Below, piece by piece: positions 33,091 to 43,930 of a stretch of DNA of 64,000 bases. The first letter of the stretch is position 1; each line of letters begins with the position of its first letter. Source of the stretch: Fratercula arctica (taxonomy: Eukaryota > Chordata > Aves > Charadriiformes > Alcidae); contig CANTUZ010000025.1 of assembly GCA_947846985.1 (NCBI GenBank), positions 19,962,100 through 20,026,099 on the forward strand, written 5' to 3'. The notes beneath the pieces were generated by a model. It was given only the letters and a program-made list of their open reading frames with translations, was not told the origin of the DNA and made no database searches. Position numbers and translations under genes: made by a program.

Positions 33091-33802
33091 TGTCTGTCAG
33101 AGTCCCAGGACTTTCACTGATTTACTATCAGAGTCCCACCAAAGGACTTTCACTGAATCAGATTCACAAATAATTGAAATTAGTTATTTTATTGAGAGCA
33201 ACAGTTGCAGATTCAAGATTGCCATTGATAAATTCACTAACTACAATAGCGTTAATTAAAGTTTTGCTTTAATTAATTTAATTTCATTAATTGCTATCTA
33301 ATTGCTAGCAAAAATAACCATAGTACAACAACCCGGGGTAACATTCACCAGAGGGTGAAAGGCGCAGCGCTTACCCAGAAAGGCATCCCTGCCTGGGGTG
33401 GAGGAAGAGAACACAGTCCGTCGACTGGTCCATCAGGTATCAAGTTTCTTCTCTCCCAATTTAACAGTCATTTTCTCCATCCTTTTATCTCCAAAATTAT
33501 GACGTTTCCCTCCCCTAGGTGACATGTAGTATGATTTGGGTGGAGAGATGAGTGCTATAGTCATATATGTTTAGCATGATCTCTAAAATCTTCATTAGCA
33601 TATACAGGGGTGTCAACTTTAATATGCATTTCACAGGTAATGAGGCAAAGGTCAATTACCGGGCATGGTAGCCTCTCAAGGAAACAAAGAGCTACAAAAA
33701 GTCTCTGTTACCTTGATTTTACTGTCTCTGCTGACGAAAAGCAGGGCTGTCCTGGCTCCCCAAGACTACCCCATTATTTATGTATCCTGTGATAGCCAGA
33801 CA
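33091..33802 (-). repeat. Possible solo LTR, 712 bp
   Basis: TGTCTG at 33091 and CAGACA at 33797-33802 form a perfect 6-bp inverted repeat of TG...CA type. Minus-strand AATAAA occurs near 33188. A TATA-like ACATAAATA lies only ~25 nt inside the upstream end, which is unusual. No target duplication was found. The region also holds a 10-bp inverted repeat at 33252-33276. This is a weak call from end structure only. Confidence 0.3.
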
Positions 33803-36800
33803 AGCTTTCACTCCCCTGGGCTGCACAAGAGATAGCAAAGCCAGTCTTAATTGCTCTTTGAGCACAGATACTTCACCTCATTATCCAAATTCCACAAGTG
33901 GTTAAGATGTGTTTGTCGTGGTCCAAGTCGTTGACTGGCTGGAAACATACTTCAGAGCATCTTGCTGCTGCTTTCACGTGTTCAGCTGTGCTGTCCAGCT
34001 AGTGTCTGCATGCACAGCTCAGCAGCAGGACTTCCCTGTGCTCCCCACTGCATACATTCACATGTAAGTTAGCTTTTCAGCTAGAAAGATCAGTCATTAG
34101 CAGCTTTCTGAACATCAGAATGCAATCCACTCTCATCAACACTAGATGTTGGCAAAATATTAACGAGGCAGCAATTACTTTAACGTGCACTAGTCCAGGC
34201 TGGTTTTCAAGCTCCTCCATCATTCTCCTTCACTAATTTAACATGTGTTAATGGTAACTTTTGCCTATCTGTATTCATAAGCACTCTATACTAACTAGTG
34301 GCATTTTCTTTTTGCCTGAAGTTAGTATTTTTGAAGAAACTTACAAGCAGGTTTTTCAAAGTCATATGAAGAAATAAAAACAAAGCCAGCATTCACTTTA
34401 TTCTGGATCTTACAGGAAATGTATACAGTTAACTGCAACCTTGTAACTGTTCTGTTGTATCAGTCATATTCTCCAGATATATAAGGCCAGGAGTATTGTT
34501 TGATGGATATAATGATGTGTGGTTTTTAACTGAATTAGTTTACATGACTGAAAAAATTAAAATACTTAAGAGGAGGACCATGGAGTGATTAGGTGGAATT
34601 TTATCATGAAATACCCTTCTCTTGTATACTGATATCAGTCAATAGATTCAGGAAGGCAGCACTGCACCAGTTTGTACTGAAAAAGTTATTTTAACTGCAG
34701 GGACTAGAAATGAAGGTGCCAAATATATTTTTCTTACTCTTTCTCAAGGTATCATTTTATATGACGTGCTGTAAAATGTAAACTGAAAGGTACCTCACCC
34801 TTGAAGGTTTCTTATATGTAGAAAAAATAATTTTTAGAATACATCAGCCACCCATAGGAGCTTCAAAGGGTGGTCTAAATGAAGAGTAATTTTTGCAAAG
34901 TGAGGATATGATTCATGTGTACTCGCTGACACAAGGAAGCAGTTATTAGTTTTCAGAGCTGATCTGAACAACAAAAGGATAAATGCTCAAGGTGACATTC
35001 TGTCTGTGCTCTTTAGCAGTGTTTCTACAAACTTCGTCCTTGGGACAATGAAAAAGTAGTGCAATTTCAGCAGGAAAGAATGGTAAAAAGAAGACACAAT
35101 AGGGGTTAGTGTAAGAACAAAAGAAATATCAAGATAGTGCTGTTTCATTAACAGAGCAAGAAAGAGTTTGAAGACAGAAACAACTGAAAAGTAGGCTGCT
35201 GAGTAGATGTTGTGGATGTTTTAATGAAAAATGGGCAAGACAGACTAGAAAATAGACTTTTCTTTATGCATGCAGTCTTCTGAGCAGATAACATTTTCTG
35301 TGCTTGAAATTTGCCAAACTTTACTGGGGCTGTGATAAGTAATGACAACTACAAGGAACATTTGAATTTTTAGGTGTTTCTTTTTTTAAAAGATAACTTT
35401 TTTTTTTGAGGAAAAAAAAGTTTTGTTTTTCTGTAAATTATTTTGAAGGATGATAACTGGGCTCTAAGCCTTGCTACTGATGGGTTTGCAGGTGGTTGAT
35501 GTTCTTGAGTATGTCCTCAGTGTCATGAATCTTTGGCTGTTGTTGGTATGCTTTATTGCCACAAATGTGGCATTGGTGACTTTGTTTCCTGCTGTACAGT
35601 GGGTAAGCCCTGATACATTACAACTGATGCGTGGGTCGTGTGAGTTACCATATACCTTTGGTTTTGACCATGTTTTCCCCATGCACAAAGGGACCTCTCC
35701 TCCAAGTACACATGAAACAAACAAAATGTTTTTAGTTTAGTAGCTGAAAGGAATGAAACAAGCTATAAAAAACTAAAATTACTTTTGAAAGTTAATAATG
35801 AACAGCTTTGTAAAGACGTTTTTTACTGTGCTCTTGTTATGTGAATTAAAATGCTTGTCTCTGATGCTCAATAGTGGCGTCTCAGAAACAGGGAGACAGC
35901 CAGGTATCTGAGCCCTTGCAAAAGGCAGTATTTATTTTGCTTTCTAAACATGTGGTTTCCTGGGATTCTCCCTTCTTAGCTTTAGCTCACCCGTGTTCGT
36001 TTTTTGCTGCCACAGAAAGCTATTGTTAAAAGAACTTTTTCAGCCAAATCTGGATGTGTTATTTGTATGCTGTGCAATGTTTCTTGAAGCAGCCCTTGTG
36101 TGTGGTGTTGCAGGGAGCATGCTTGGATTCCTCAGCATCTCTGTCCTCTGCTGCATGCTGATTACCTTGGTGGTGGCTGCCGGCTCATGCTGCTGCTGTG
36201 AATGCATGCTGTGCTGATGCAGGCACCATACTAGGAAGCACCTAGGCCTGTCATAAACAAACAGGTCTGGAAAAAAAGTGCAAGCCTGATGTGTGGCCAT
36301 AGCAACAAGAAGAGATGAGGATGCCATTTTGGAGTAAATGCGAGCTAGTGTGGCTCAACAAGAAGCTGGAAAGTATCTTGGATTTAAAAAGCTGTTCTGT
36401 ATGTGCGCATCAGAGGCTTTCTGAAACACACTACTTGCAAGAAGACAGCTTACAAAAAGCAAAATCTGAAATTAAGTATGAAAGGGTGCCTTTAAATGAA
36501 ATTATTTTTCATTTGCAATGGAAACTTTAGCTGGAAAATTTATAAGCACGTTTACTCCTGAGAAATATTAATGTGATGAATTATTAACAAATTGTAGGAT
36601 TATCTCTTTGGATGCATAAACTTTAAAGCCCAGAGCTCAGATTTCTCAGTAAAATGACTGTGTTTTTCTTGTACTATGAAGCATGTCCAAAGTTTTCTCT
36701 GCCTGAATACTGGACCCAGGTAAGATTGCATTTCATAATTTGGTAATTAGTTGCTTTTTCCTCTTAGCATCAGTAAAAAGAAATATGTATGTTTTCTAGC

Positions 36801-37477
36801 CAGGAGGGCTTTGCTGCAGCTCTTTGTTGCTGAAAAATTTTCAGAGGCTTTATTATAGGAGAGCCATTAAATAAAGCGCATCACTGTGAAGATAATGCAG
36901 TTGTCTGATACACAGTCAGTGCTTGGCTTTTCTAGCACACCTTTCAGTACATCCCTGCTTACAGAACTTGATTTTTAAAATGGAATGACTAAATTTTAAA
37001 TACAAGAAGATAAAGTGTACTAGAAAACTTGCGCGGAAACAAATCTTAGCATTTGGGGGCTAAAACTTAAGTAATGTGTGTTTGGTTTTTTTTTTCCTTG
37101 GTGGTCAGGAATGTACATCTGTAGTCTGATTCAGTTGTGTAAAAGACAGATTGGTTATAGGAATGATTTAACGATCAAAAAAAACCTGTGCTGTTGGGAT
37201 AAAGTAGAACTGTAAGAAGAAAAAGAATTTTATAACTATGTTGTGACATATTTTTTTCTTCCCAGGTAGTTATTATTCCTGGGCTCATGCATCTTTTAGA
37301 TTTTATAGATGTGGAATAAATAAAAGCATGCTGGTGTATACAGGGGGTCTTGTTTTGTTCTTGCAATTACTATCAGAGCTTGAAAAACGTCCTCATCATA
37401 GAAAACTGAAGTTGCCCGACAGACCTAAGTGGAGGATGAGAGGACAGGTGTTGGTCTTAGATCTTGCTTGCACCCTG
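33803..37477. other. Non-coding stretch, no gene seen
   Basis: Short ORFs only. The open frames at 35464-35740 (both strands) and 35993-36217 show no domain I recognise. AATAAATAAA at 37315-37324 followed by a GT-rich stretch could be a polyadenylation site of an unseen plus-strand transcript, but nothing upstream supports it. Confidence 0.45.
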
Positions 37478-37827
37478 TGTCCTGGTTCCGGCGGGGATAG
37501 GGTTAATTCTCCCCAAGACATGGGTATTCCATGCCATGTGAGCCATGCCCACCCTGAGTTGCCGGGGGAGGGGGCAGGAAGTCACGGCTTGGAGTGGGCG
37601 GGGGCATCCCGGGTCCGGTTGGGGAGCAGCGGTTCCGTAATCGTGTTTGTATATTCCTCTCTCCGTGTTATTGCTGCTGTTTTTCTTGTTCCCTCTGCTG
37701 TTCTGTTAAACTGCCTTTGTCTCAACCCAAGAGTTTTGCCTTTTTTTCTTCTGATTCTTCCCGTATTGGGAAGACCCGAGTGAGCGGCACGTGGTTCTTT
37801 GTTGCCATCTGAGGCCAAACCACGACA
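37478..37827 (+). repeat. 5' LTR of provirus B, 350 bp
   Basis: TGTCCTGGTTCCGGC...CCACGACA. It differs from the 3' LTR by about a dozen substitutions in the first ~170 bp and by an ~11-bp length change near 37625. This indicates an insertion that is neither new nor very ancient. Confidence 0.92.
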
Positions 37828-37835
37828 GTCCTTTT

Positions 37836-37853
37836 TGGTGCCCAACGTGGGGC
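37836..37853 (+). other. Primer-binding site, tRNA-Lys type (provirus B)
   Basis: TGGTGCCCAACGTGGGGC, identical to the site in provirus A, 8 nt after the 5' LTR. One mismatch to the tRNA-Lys (CUU) 3' end. Confidence 0.82.
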
Positions 37854-37990
37854 TCAAAGGGTTGAGATAATGACAGAATCCAACTAGAGCTTGAAAAAAT
37901 GAATTTGTTGTATGTGTTTATGTGGTATTGCTCTCCTGCCCATACATTGGGCACCGCCTCTAAGAATTTATTAATAATTACACTCAGTCT

Positions 37991-39910
37991 ATGGGGGAAA
38001 CAGGGGGGGACACTTTCCCCAGCTCTTTTGCCTCCCTTTTCTCCTTCGGGTCAGGTATGACAGCTTTTGAGAATTTTGAGTATCCTTGGGATGCTCAAAC
38101 CAGCATGTTCCTAGTGTTATGTCTGCTGAATATGTTCCAGGTCTCGTTTAGGGTTAAACGACTATTTAAGACTACCACCCAGAGATCTGCTCCAAGGCTG
38201 GAGAGTCAGGGGTGGCATGGCATGTGGGAGAACATGGGCAGGTACCTAGAGAACTTCTCACCTCCAATGGTCTGGGACTTCACCTCTGAACAACTACAGG
38301 ACCCTGATAGAGTAGTAGAATATCTGAAGGGAAAATGCTGTGGCTATTCTAGAGAGGCACAACTCACCGCACTGTGCTGGGCCCTGGCTAGTATCTACCA
38401 GGCACTGCTCAGTGCTATGCAGCACCCTCAGGAGAAAGAGACAGAGACCAGACCGGCAGGCACTGCGGCTACTGCAGCCCCTGCGACAGGTACTGCGTCT
38501 ACCGCAACCCCTGCGACAGGCACTGCGTCTACTGCAACCCCTGTGACAGGCACCGCAGCTACTCCAACCCCTGCGACAGGCACTGCGGCTACTGCAGCCC
38601 CTGCGCCAGGTACTGCAGCTACTGCAGCCCCTGCGATAGGTACTGCAGCTACTGCAGCCCCTGCGCCAGGCACTGTGGCTACTCCAACCCCTGCGCCAGG
38701 CACTGCGGCTACTGCAGCCCCTGCGACAGGGACTGCAGCTACTCCAGCCGTACTGGCAGCCACTGCAGCTACTTGAACCCCAATGGCAGCCACTGCCGCT
38801 GAACCAGGGAACCAACCCGTGCCAGTATCCGTTGCCCCCATACAAAAGAAGAAGTACACAAAGAAATCAGTTCGCTTAGTAAGAGATGACGATGAACCAG
38901 GGCCATCACAAGGACAGGAGGAAGAGGCAGAACCAGAGATAATTACCCGATCCCTATCCCTGAGTGAGCTGCGGGATATGCGAAAAGATTTTAGCCGACT
39001 TTCAGGCGAGCACATTGTCACCTGGCTGCTTCGGTGTTGGGATAACGGGGCCAGTAGCCTGGAATTAGAGGGTAGGGAAGCCAGGCAGCTGGGATCCCTG
39101 TCTATGGAAGGTGGCATTGACAAGGCAATTGGAAAGAAGACCCAAGCCCTCAGCCTCTGGAAACGACTCCTGTCAGGCGTGAGGGAGAGGTACCCCTTCA
39201 GTGAAGATGTTGTATGTCAACCAAGCAAGTGGACCACCATGGAAAGAGGTATCCAGTACCTGAGAGAATTAGCCGTGCGGGAGATGATTTATTATGACTT
39301 GGACAATACAGACTTACCCACAGACCCTGATGAGGTGCAATGCACAAGGCCAATGTGGTAGAAGTTTGTATGGAGCGCACCATCGTCATATGCCAACTCA
39401 CTGGCAGTAATGGAATGGAAAGGTGAAGGAGGACCAACGGTGGATGAGGTGGCTGGCCGGCCCCGGCGATATGAAGAAAGCCTCTCTTCCCCCCTTGTCT
39501 CAGCTGTGGAGAAACTGTCCCGGAAGGTTCAGCAACTTGAAGAGAATATGTCCTACTCCCCACCTGTACGGGCCAGCATCTCAGCTGTTAGGAGCAGGCA
39601 TTTCCCCACTCAAGAGAGAGAGTACAAAGGATACACACCACGAGGCACCCTGTGGTTCTACCTGCGAGACCATGGAGAGGACATGAGGAAGTGGGATGGA
39701 CAACCTACTTGGATCCTGCGGACACGGGTACAGGAGTTGCAAGGAAGGACAACCACAAAAGGAGATCCCTCCAGGAAAAGTGCCGCCCCCGTTTCCAGCG
39801 GGCAGTTCCCCAGACAGAGCAGAAGGCCTGATCTTGCTTCTGATCCTCTTGAAGGAACCTCCAAGTCATTTCTGCAAGAAGTGAGTACCGGATACCATGA
39901 CCAGTATTAG
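37991..39910 (+). pseudogene. gag: Provirus B gag (N-terminally deleted)
   Basis: One frame from ATG 37991 (MGETGGDT) through a TGA at 38777-38779, a TAG at 39359-39361 and a final TAG at 39908-39910. Compared with provirus A, about 190 bp near 37910 that encode the hydrophobic N-terminus are missing. Visible parts are FLVLCLLNMF, CCGYSREAQLTALCWALA, the repeat array, ELRDMRKDFSRLSGEHI...LLRCWDNGA (ERV-L-type capsid block), RERYPFSEDV, and a C-terminal GTLWFYLRDHGEDMRKWDG block. The TAGs at 39359 and 39908 occur at the same places, 549 nt apart, in provirus A. Confidence 0.84.
38461..38760. repeat. 30-bp tandem repeat in provirus B gag
   Basis: Ten units of 30 bp in perfect register (for example CACTGCGGCTACTGCAGCC at 38461). 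They encode Ala/Thr/Pro/Gly-rich decapeptides, probably a flexible linker. Provirus A has seven to eight units. Confidence 0.9.
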
Positions 39911-39985
39911 AGGGGCCCTGCCTCCAGCCAGGTGGAGGAAAGGGACAACCGGGTTTATTGGACAGTGTGGATTCAATGGCCTGGC
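39911..39985 (+). other. Stem-loop/pseudoknot candidate after the gag UAG
   Basis: Ten nt after the UAG (39908-39910), CCTCCA (39921-39926) pairs with TGGAGG (39933-39938). The six-base loop GCCAGG (39927-39932) is complementary to CCTGGC at 39980-39985. The layout resembles the H-type pseudoknot that drives gag-pol readthrough in gammaretroviruses. The same bases are present in provirus A (minus, about 26701-26627). Confidence 0.5.
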
Positions 39986-42900
39986 ACATCAGACCCACAG
40001 GAGTATAAGGCTCTAGGGGACACAGGAGCACAGTGCACTCTAATACCATCAAGCTATAGAGGGGCAGAACCCATTTGTATTTCTGGGGTCACAGGGGGAT
40101 CCCAAGAGTTGGCTGTACTGGAGGCTGAAGTGAGCCTAACTGGGAATGAGTGGCAAAAGCATCCCATTGTGACTGGCCCAGAGGCTCCATGCATCCTTGG
40201 TATAGATTACCTCAGGAGAGGGTATTTTAAGGACCCAAAGGGGTATCGGTGGGCCTTGGAGACGGAGGAAGTTAAACAGTTGTCTACCTTGCCTGGTCTC
40301 TCGGAGGACTCTTCTGTTGTGGGGTTGTTGAGGGTCGAAGAACAGCAGGTGCCAATTGCTACCACAACGGTGCATCGGCCGCAATATCGCACTAACCGAG
40401 ACTCTCTGATTCCCATCCATAAGCTGATTCGTCAACTAGAGGTTCAAGGAGTGATCAGCAAGTCTCGCTCACCCTTTAACAGTCCCATATGGCCGGTGTG
40501 AAAATCCAATGGAGAGTGGAGGCTAACTGTAGACTATCGTGGCCTGAATGAAGTCACGCCACCGCTGAGCGCTGCTGTGCCGGACATGCTAGAACTCCAG
40601 TATGAACTGGAGTCCAAGGCAGCCAAGTGGTATGCCATGATTGATATAGCGAATGCATTCTTCTCAATCCCTTTGGCAGCAGAGTGCAGGCCACAGTTTG
40701 CTTTCACTTGGAGGGGCATCCAGTACACCTGGAATCGACTGCCCCAGGGGTGGAAACACAGCCCCACCATTTGCCATGGACTGATCCAGACTGCACTGGA
40801 ACAGGGTGGAGCTCCAGAACATCTGCAGTACATTGATGACATCATCGTATGGGGAAACACAGCAGAAGAAGTTTTTGAGAAAGGGGATAAAATAGTCCGA
40901 ATCCTTCTGAAATCTGGTTTTGCCATAAAACGAAGTAAGGTCAAGGGACCTTCACAGGAGATCCAGTTCTTAGGAATAAAATGGCAAGATGGACACCGTC
41001 AGATCCCAATGGATGTGATCAACAAAATAGCAGCTATGTGTCCACCAAGTAGTAAAAAGGAAACACAAGCTTTCTTAGGCATTGTGGGTTTTTGGAGGAT
41101 GCATATCCCAGATTACAGTCTGATTGTAAGCCCTCGATATATCAAGCAACCCGGAAGGAGAACGATTTTAAATGGGGTCCTGAGCAACGACAAGCTTTTG
41201 AACAAATCAAACAGGAACTAGTCCATGCAGTGGCCCTGGGGCCAGTCTGGGCAGGACAAGGTGTTAAAAACGTTCTCTACACCGCAGCCGGGGATAACAG
41301 CCCTACCTGGTGCCTCTGGCAGAAGGCACCAGGGGAGACCCGAGGTCGACCCCTAGGGTTTTGGAGTCGGGGATACAGAGGATCCGAAGCCCGCTACACT
41401 CCAACAGAAAAAGAGATAGTGGCAGCATATGAAGCTGCTTCGGAGGTGGTTGGTACAGAAGCGCAGCTCCTCTTAGCACCTCAACTGCCAGTGCTGGGCT
41501 GGATGTTCAAAGAAAGGGTCCCCACCACACATCATGCAACTGATGCTACATGGAGCAAGTGGATTGCACTGATCACACAGCGAACTCGAATGGGAAACCC
41601 CAGTCGTCCAGGAATTCTGGAAGTGATCAGGGACTGGCCAGAAGGCAAGGATTTTGGAATGTCACCAGAGGAGGAGGTGACGCGTGCGGAAGAGGCCCCA
41701 CCATATAATAAACTGCCAGAAAATGAGAAGAAATATGCCCTGTTCACTGATGGGTCCTGCCGGATTGTGGGAAAGCATCGAAAGTGGAAGGCTGCTGTGT
41801 GGAGTCCTACACGACAAGTTGCAGAAGCCAGTGAAGGACAAGGTGAATCGAGCCAGTTTGCAGAGGTGAAAGCCATTCAGCTGGCTTTGGACATCGCCGA
41901 GTGAGAAAGATGGCCAGTACTTTATCTCTACACTGACTCATGGATGGTGGCAAATGCTCTGTGGGAGTGGTTACAGCAGTGGAAGCAGGGCAACTGGCAG
42001 CACAGAGGCAAACCCATCTGGGCTGCTGAACTATGGCAAGATATTGCTGCCCGGATAGAGAATCTGGTTGTGAAAGTACGCCACGTAGATGCCCACGTAC
42101 CGAAGAATCGGGCCACGGAGGAACATCAGAACAACCAGCAGGTGGATCGGGCTGCTAGGATTGAAGTGGCTCAAGTGGATCTGGATTGGCAACATAAGGG
42201 TGAACTATTCATAGCTCGGTGGGCCCATGAGACCTCAGGCCACCAAGGAAGAGATGCGACATATAGATGGGCTCGTGACCGAGGGGTGGACTTGACCATG
42301 GACAGCATTGCACAGGTCATCCATGAATGTGAGACATGCGCTGCAATCAAGCAAGCCAAGCAGTTAAAGCCTCTTTGGTATGGAGGACGATGGTTGAAAT
42401 ATAAATACGGGGAGGCCTGGCAGATTGATTATATCACACTGCCACGAACCCATCAAGGCAAGCGCTATGTGCTCACAATGGTGGAAGCAACCACTGGATG
42501 GCTGGAAACATACCCTGTGCCCCATGCCACTGCCCGGAATACTATCCTGGGCCTTGAAAAGCAAGTCCTGTGGCGACATGGTACCCCAGAGAGAATTGAG
42601 TCGGACAATGGGACTCATTTCCGAAACAGCCTCATAGACACCTGGGCCAAAGAGCATGGCATTGAGTGGGTATATCACATCCCCTATCATGCACCAGCCT
42701 CTGGGGAGATAGAACGGCACAATGGACTGTTAAAAACTACACTGAGAGCAATGGGTGGTGGGACCTTAAAACATTGGGATGCACATTTAGCAAAGGCTAC
42801 CTGGCTAGTTAATACCAGGGGATCTACCAATCGGGCTGGCCCTGCCCAGTCAAAACTTCCACGTACTGTAGAAGGGGATAAGGTCCCCGTAGTGCACATG

Positions 42901-43074
42901 AAGAATATGTTAGGGAAGACAGTCTGGGTTAGTCCTGCCTCAGGCAAAGGCAAACCCATCCGTGGGATTGCTTTTGCCCAAGGACCTGGGTGCACTTGCT
43001 GGGTGATGCGGAAGGATGGGGAAGTCCGATGTGTACCTCATGGGGACTTGATTTTGGGCGAGAATAGCCAATGA
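39932..43074 (+). pseudogene. pol: Provirus B pro-pol: protease, RT, RNase H, integrase
   Basis: It shares the gag frame after the UAG at 39908. Protease has LGDTGAQCTLIPS. A TGA at 40499 interrupts before RT (MIDIANAFFSIPL; LPQGWKHSPT; YIDD at 40829-40840). The frame shifts near 41160. RNase H has LFTDGSC and FAEVKAIQLAL, a TGA at 41902-41904, then YTDSWM. Integrase has HETSGH and CETC (zinc finger), and all three core residues in QIDYIT, ESDNGTHF and GEIERHNG. A TGA at 43072 ends the frame nine codons before the TAA used in provirus A. Catalytic residues are intact, but the polyprotein is broken. Confidence 0.9.
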
Positions 43075-43101
43075 ATCAAATTGTGTGTTGTTGATTGCTA
43101 A

Positions 43102-43203
43102 GTAACGCTGTCACTGTATGTCCTCGTTACTATAATTGCTATCAGCTGTAGTGCAGTAAGAATCACCCAAATTAAGGACAGATGGACTTTGATGAAAAAT
43201 TGA
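43102..43203. other. In-frame hydrophobic segment downstream of pol
   Basis: After the ancestral pol TAA (43099-43101) the same plus-strand frame stays open for 33 codons encoding a hydrophobic run (YVLVTIIAIS) and a basic tail ending MKN-TGA. Provirus A has the same segment with only a few changes. It has no ATG at its start. It may be an env vestige, a readthrough extension or chance. Confidence 0.25.
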
Positions 43204-43553
43204 GTAAAGCACAGCGGTGGTGGGATCAGAACTGACCTCAGCAGCTGGCGCCCAGCAACTTCCTCAAGATCTACATCTTCAGCCCATGGTCTGTGGGCAT
43301 GAGCCACACCAGGTACACCAGTCACAAGGTCCAAAAATACAGCATGCAACAGGCCAGCACCACACACCTCACCTGCCCTGAGAGACTGTTCTAATAGATG
43401 GAGCCCAAAGCCGTGGATTGAATGAACTCACCAGACACTTTGAAGGGATGGCCCATAAACTAAGGGCATTATATGTGCATATATATATGACAGGGGAAAG
43501 TGGTGGCAATTCATTGGAACCTGTAAGATCTGGGCATGGCAAAAATGGTATGG

Positions 43554-43569
43554 AATAAGGGGTGGATAA
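43554..43569 (+). other. Polypurine tract of provirus B
   Basis: AATAAGGGGTGGATAA directly before the 3' LTR start. The same sequence precedes the 3' LTR of provirus A. Confidence 0.7.
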
Positions 43570-43930
43570 TGTCCTGGTTACGGCAGGGACAGGGTTAATT
43601 CTCCCCAAGACATGGGTGTTCCATGCCATGTGAGCCATGCCCACCCTGAGCTGCCAGGGGAGGGGGCAGGAAGTCGCCGCTTGGAGTGGGCTGGGGCGTC
43701 CTGGGTCCGGTCAGGGAGCAGTGGGGAGCGGCGGTTCCGTAATCGTGTTTGTATATTCCTCTCTCCGCATTATTGTTGCTGTTTTTTCTTGTTCCCTCTG
43801 CTGTTCTGTTAAACTGCCTTTGTCTCAACCCAAGAGTCTTGCCTTTTTTTCTTCTGATTCTTCCCGTATTGGGAAGACCCGAGCGAGCGGCACGTGGTTC
43901 TTTGTTGCCATCTGAGGCCAAACCACGACA
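43570..43930 (+). repeat. 3' LTR of provirus B, 361 bp
   Basis: TGTCCTGGTTACGGC...CCACGACA. It is longer than the 5' LTR through a duplicated GGGGAGCG-like stretch near 43718. It is followed by GATGT, which does not match the 5' flank. Confidence 0.92.

Larger units (their letters stand above)
37478..43930 (+). mobile_element. ERV-L-like provirus B, nearly complete
   Basis: Two LTRs (350 and 361 bp), tRNA-Lys primer site, gag with 30-bp repeats, protease, RT, RNase H, integrase, polypurine tract. It is about 6.45 kb with no env and no dUTPase recognised. Breaks seen in pol are two TGA codons (both plausible CGA decay) and one frameshift; gag has a TGA in the repeat region and an ~190-bp deletion of its start compared with provirus A. 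Unlike the other copies of this group, the flanks (CCCTG and GATGT) do not match, so there is no target duplication. Confidence 0.92.

Noticed and set aside
33252..33276. 10-bp inverted repeat TTAATTAAAG / CTTTAATTAA with a 5-nt loop
   Set aside because: AT-rich palindromes of this size are expected by chance. No functional context beyond a weak LTR candidate.
35464..35740. Overlapping open frames on both strands, possible host exon
   Set aside because: No recognised domain, no convincing splice sites, and the two strands are equally open. Kept as non-coding.
35993..36217. Cys- and Leu-rich 74-codon ORF resembling a small membrane protein
   Set aside because: Composition comes from TGC/CTG-rich sequence, with no upstream context or homology that I can name.
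37315..37324. AATAAATAAA followed by GT-rich sequence, a possible host gene 3' end
   Set aside because: No coding exon or transcript structure is visible upstream; AATAAA is frequent in AT-rich DNA.
38294..39123. Long minus-strand ORFs rich in Cys/Ser or Ala/Val across the gag repeat
   Set aside because: Produced by the 30-bp repeat, whose complement lacks stops. Not a separate gene.
24624..43930. Inversion between proviruses A and B
   Set aside because: The CR1 3'UTR is continuous across A with a matching duplication, so A's flanks have not been exchanged.
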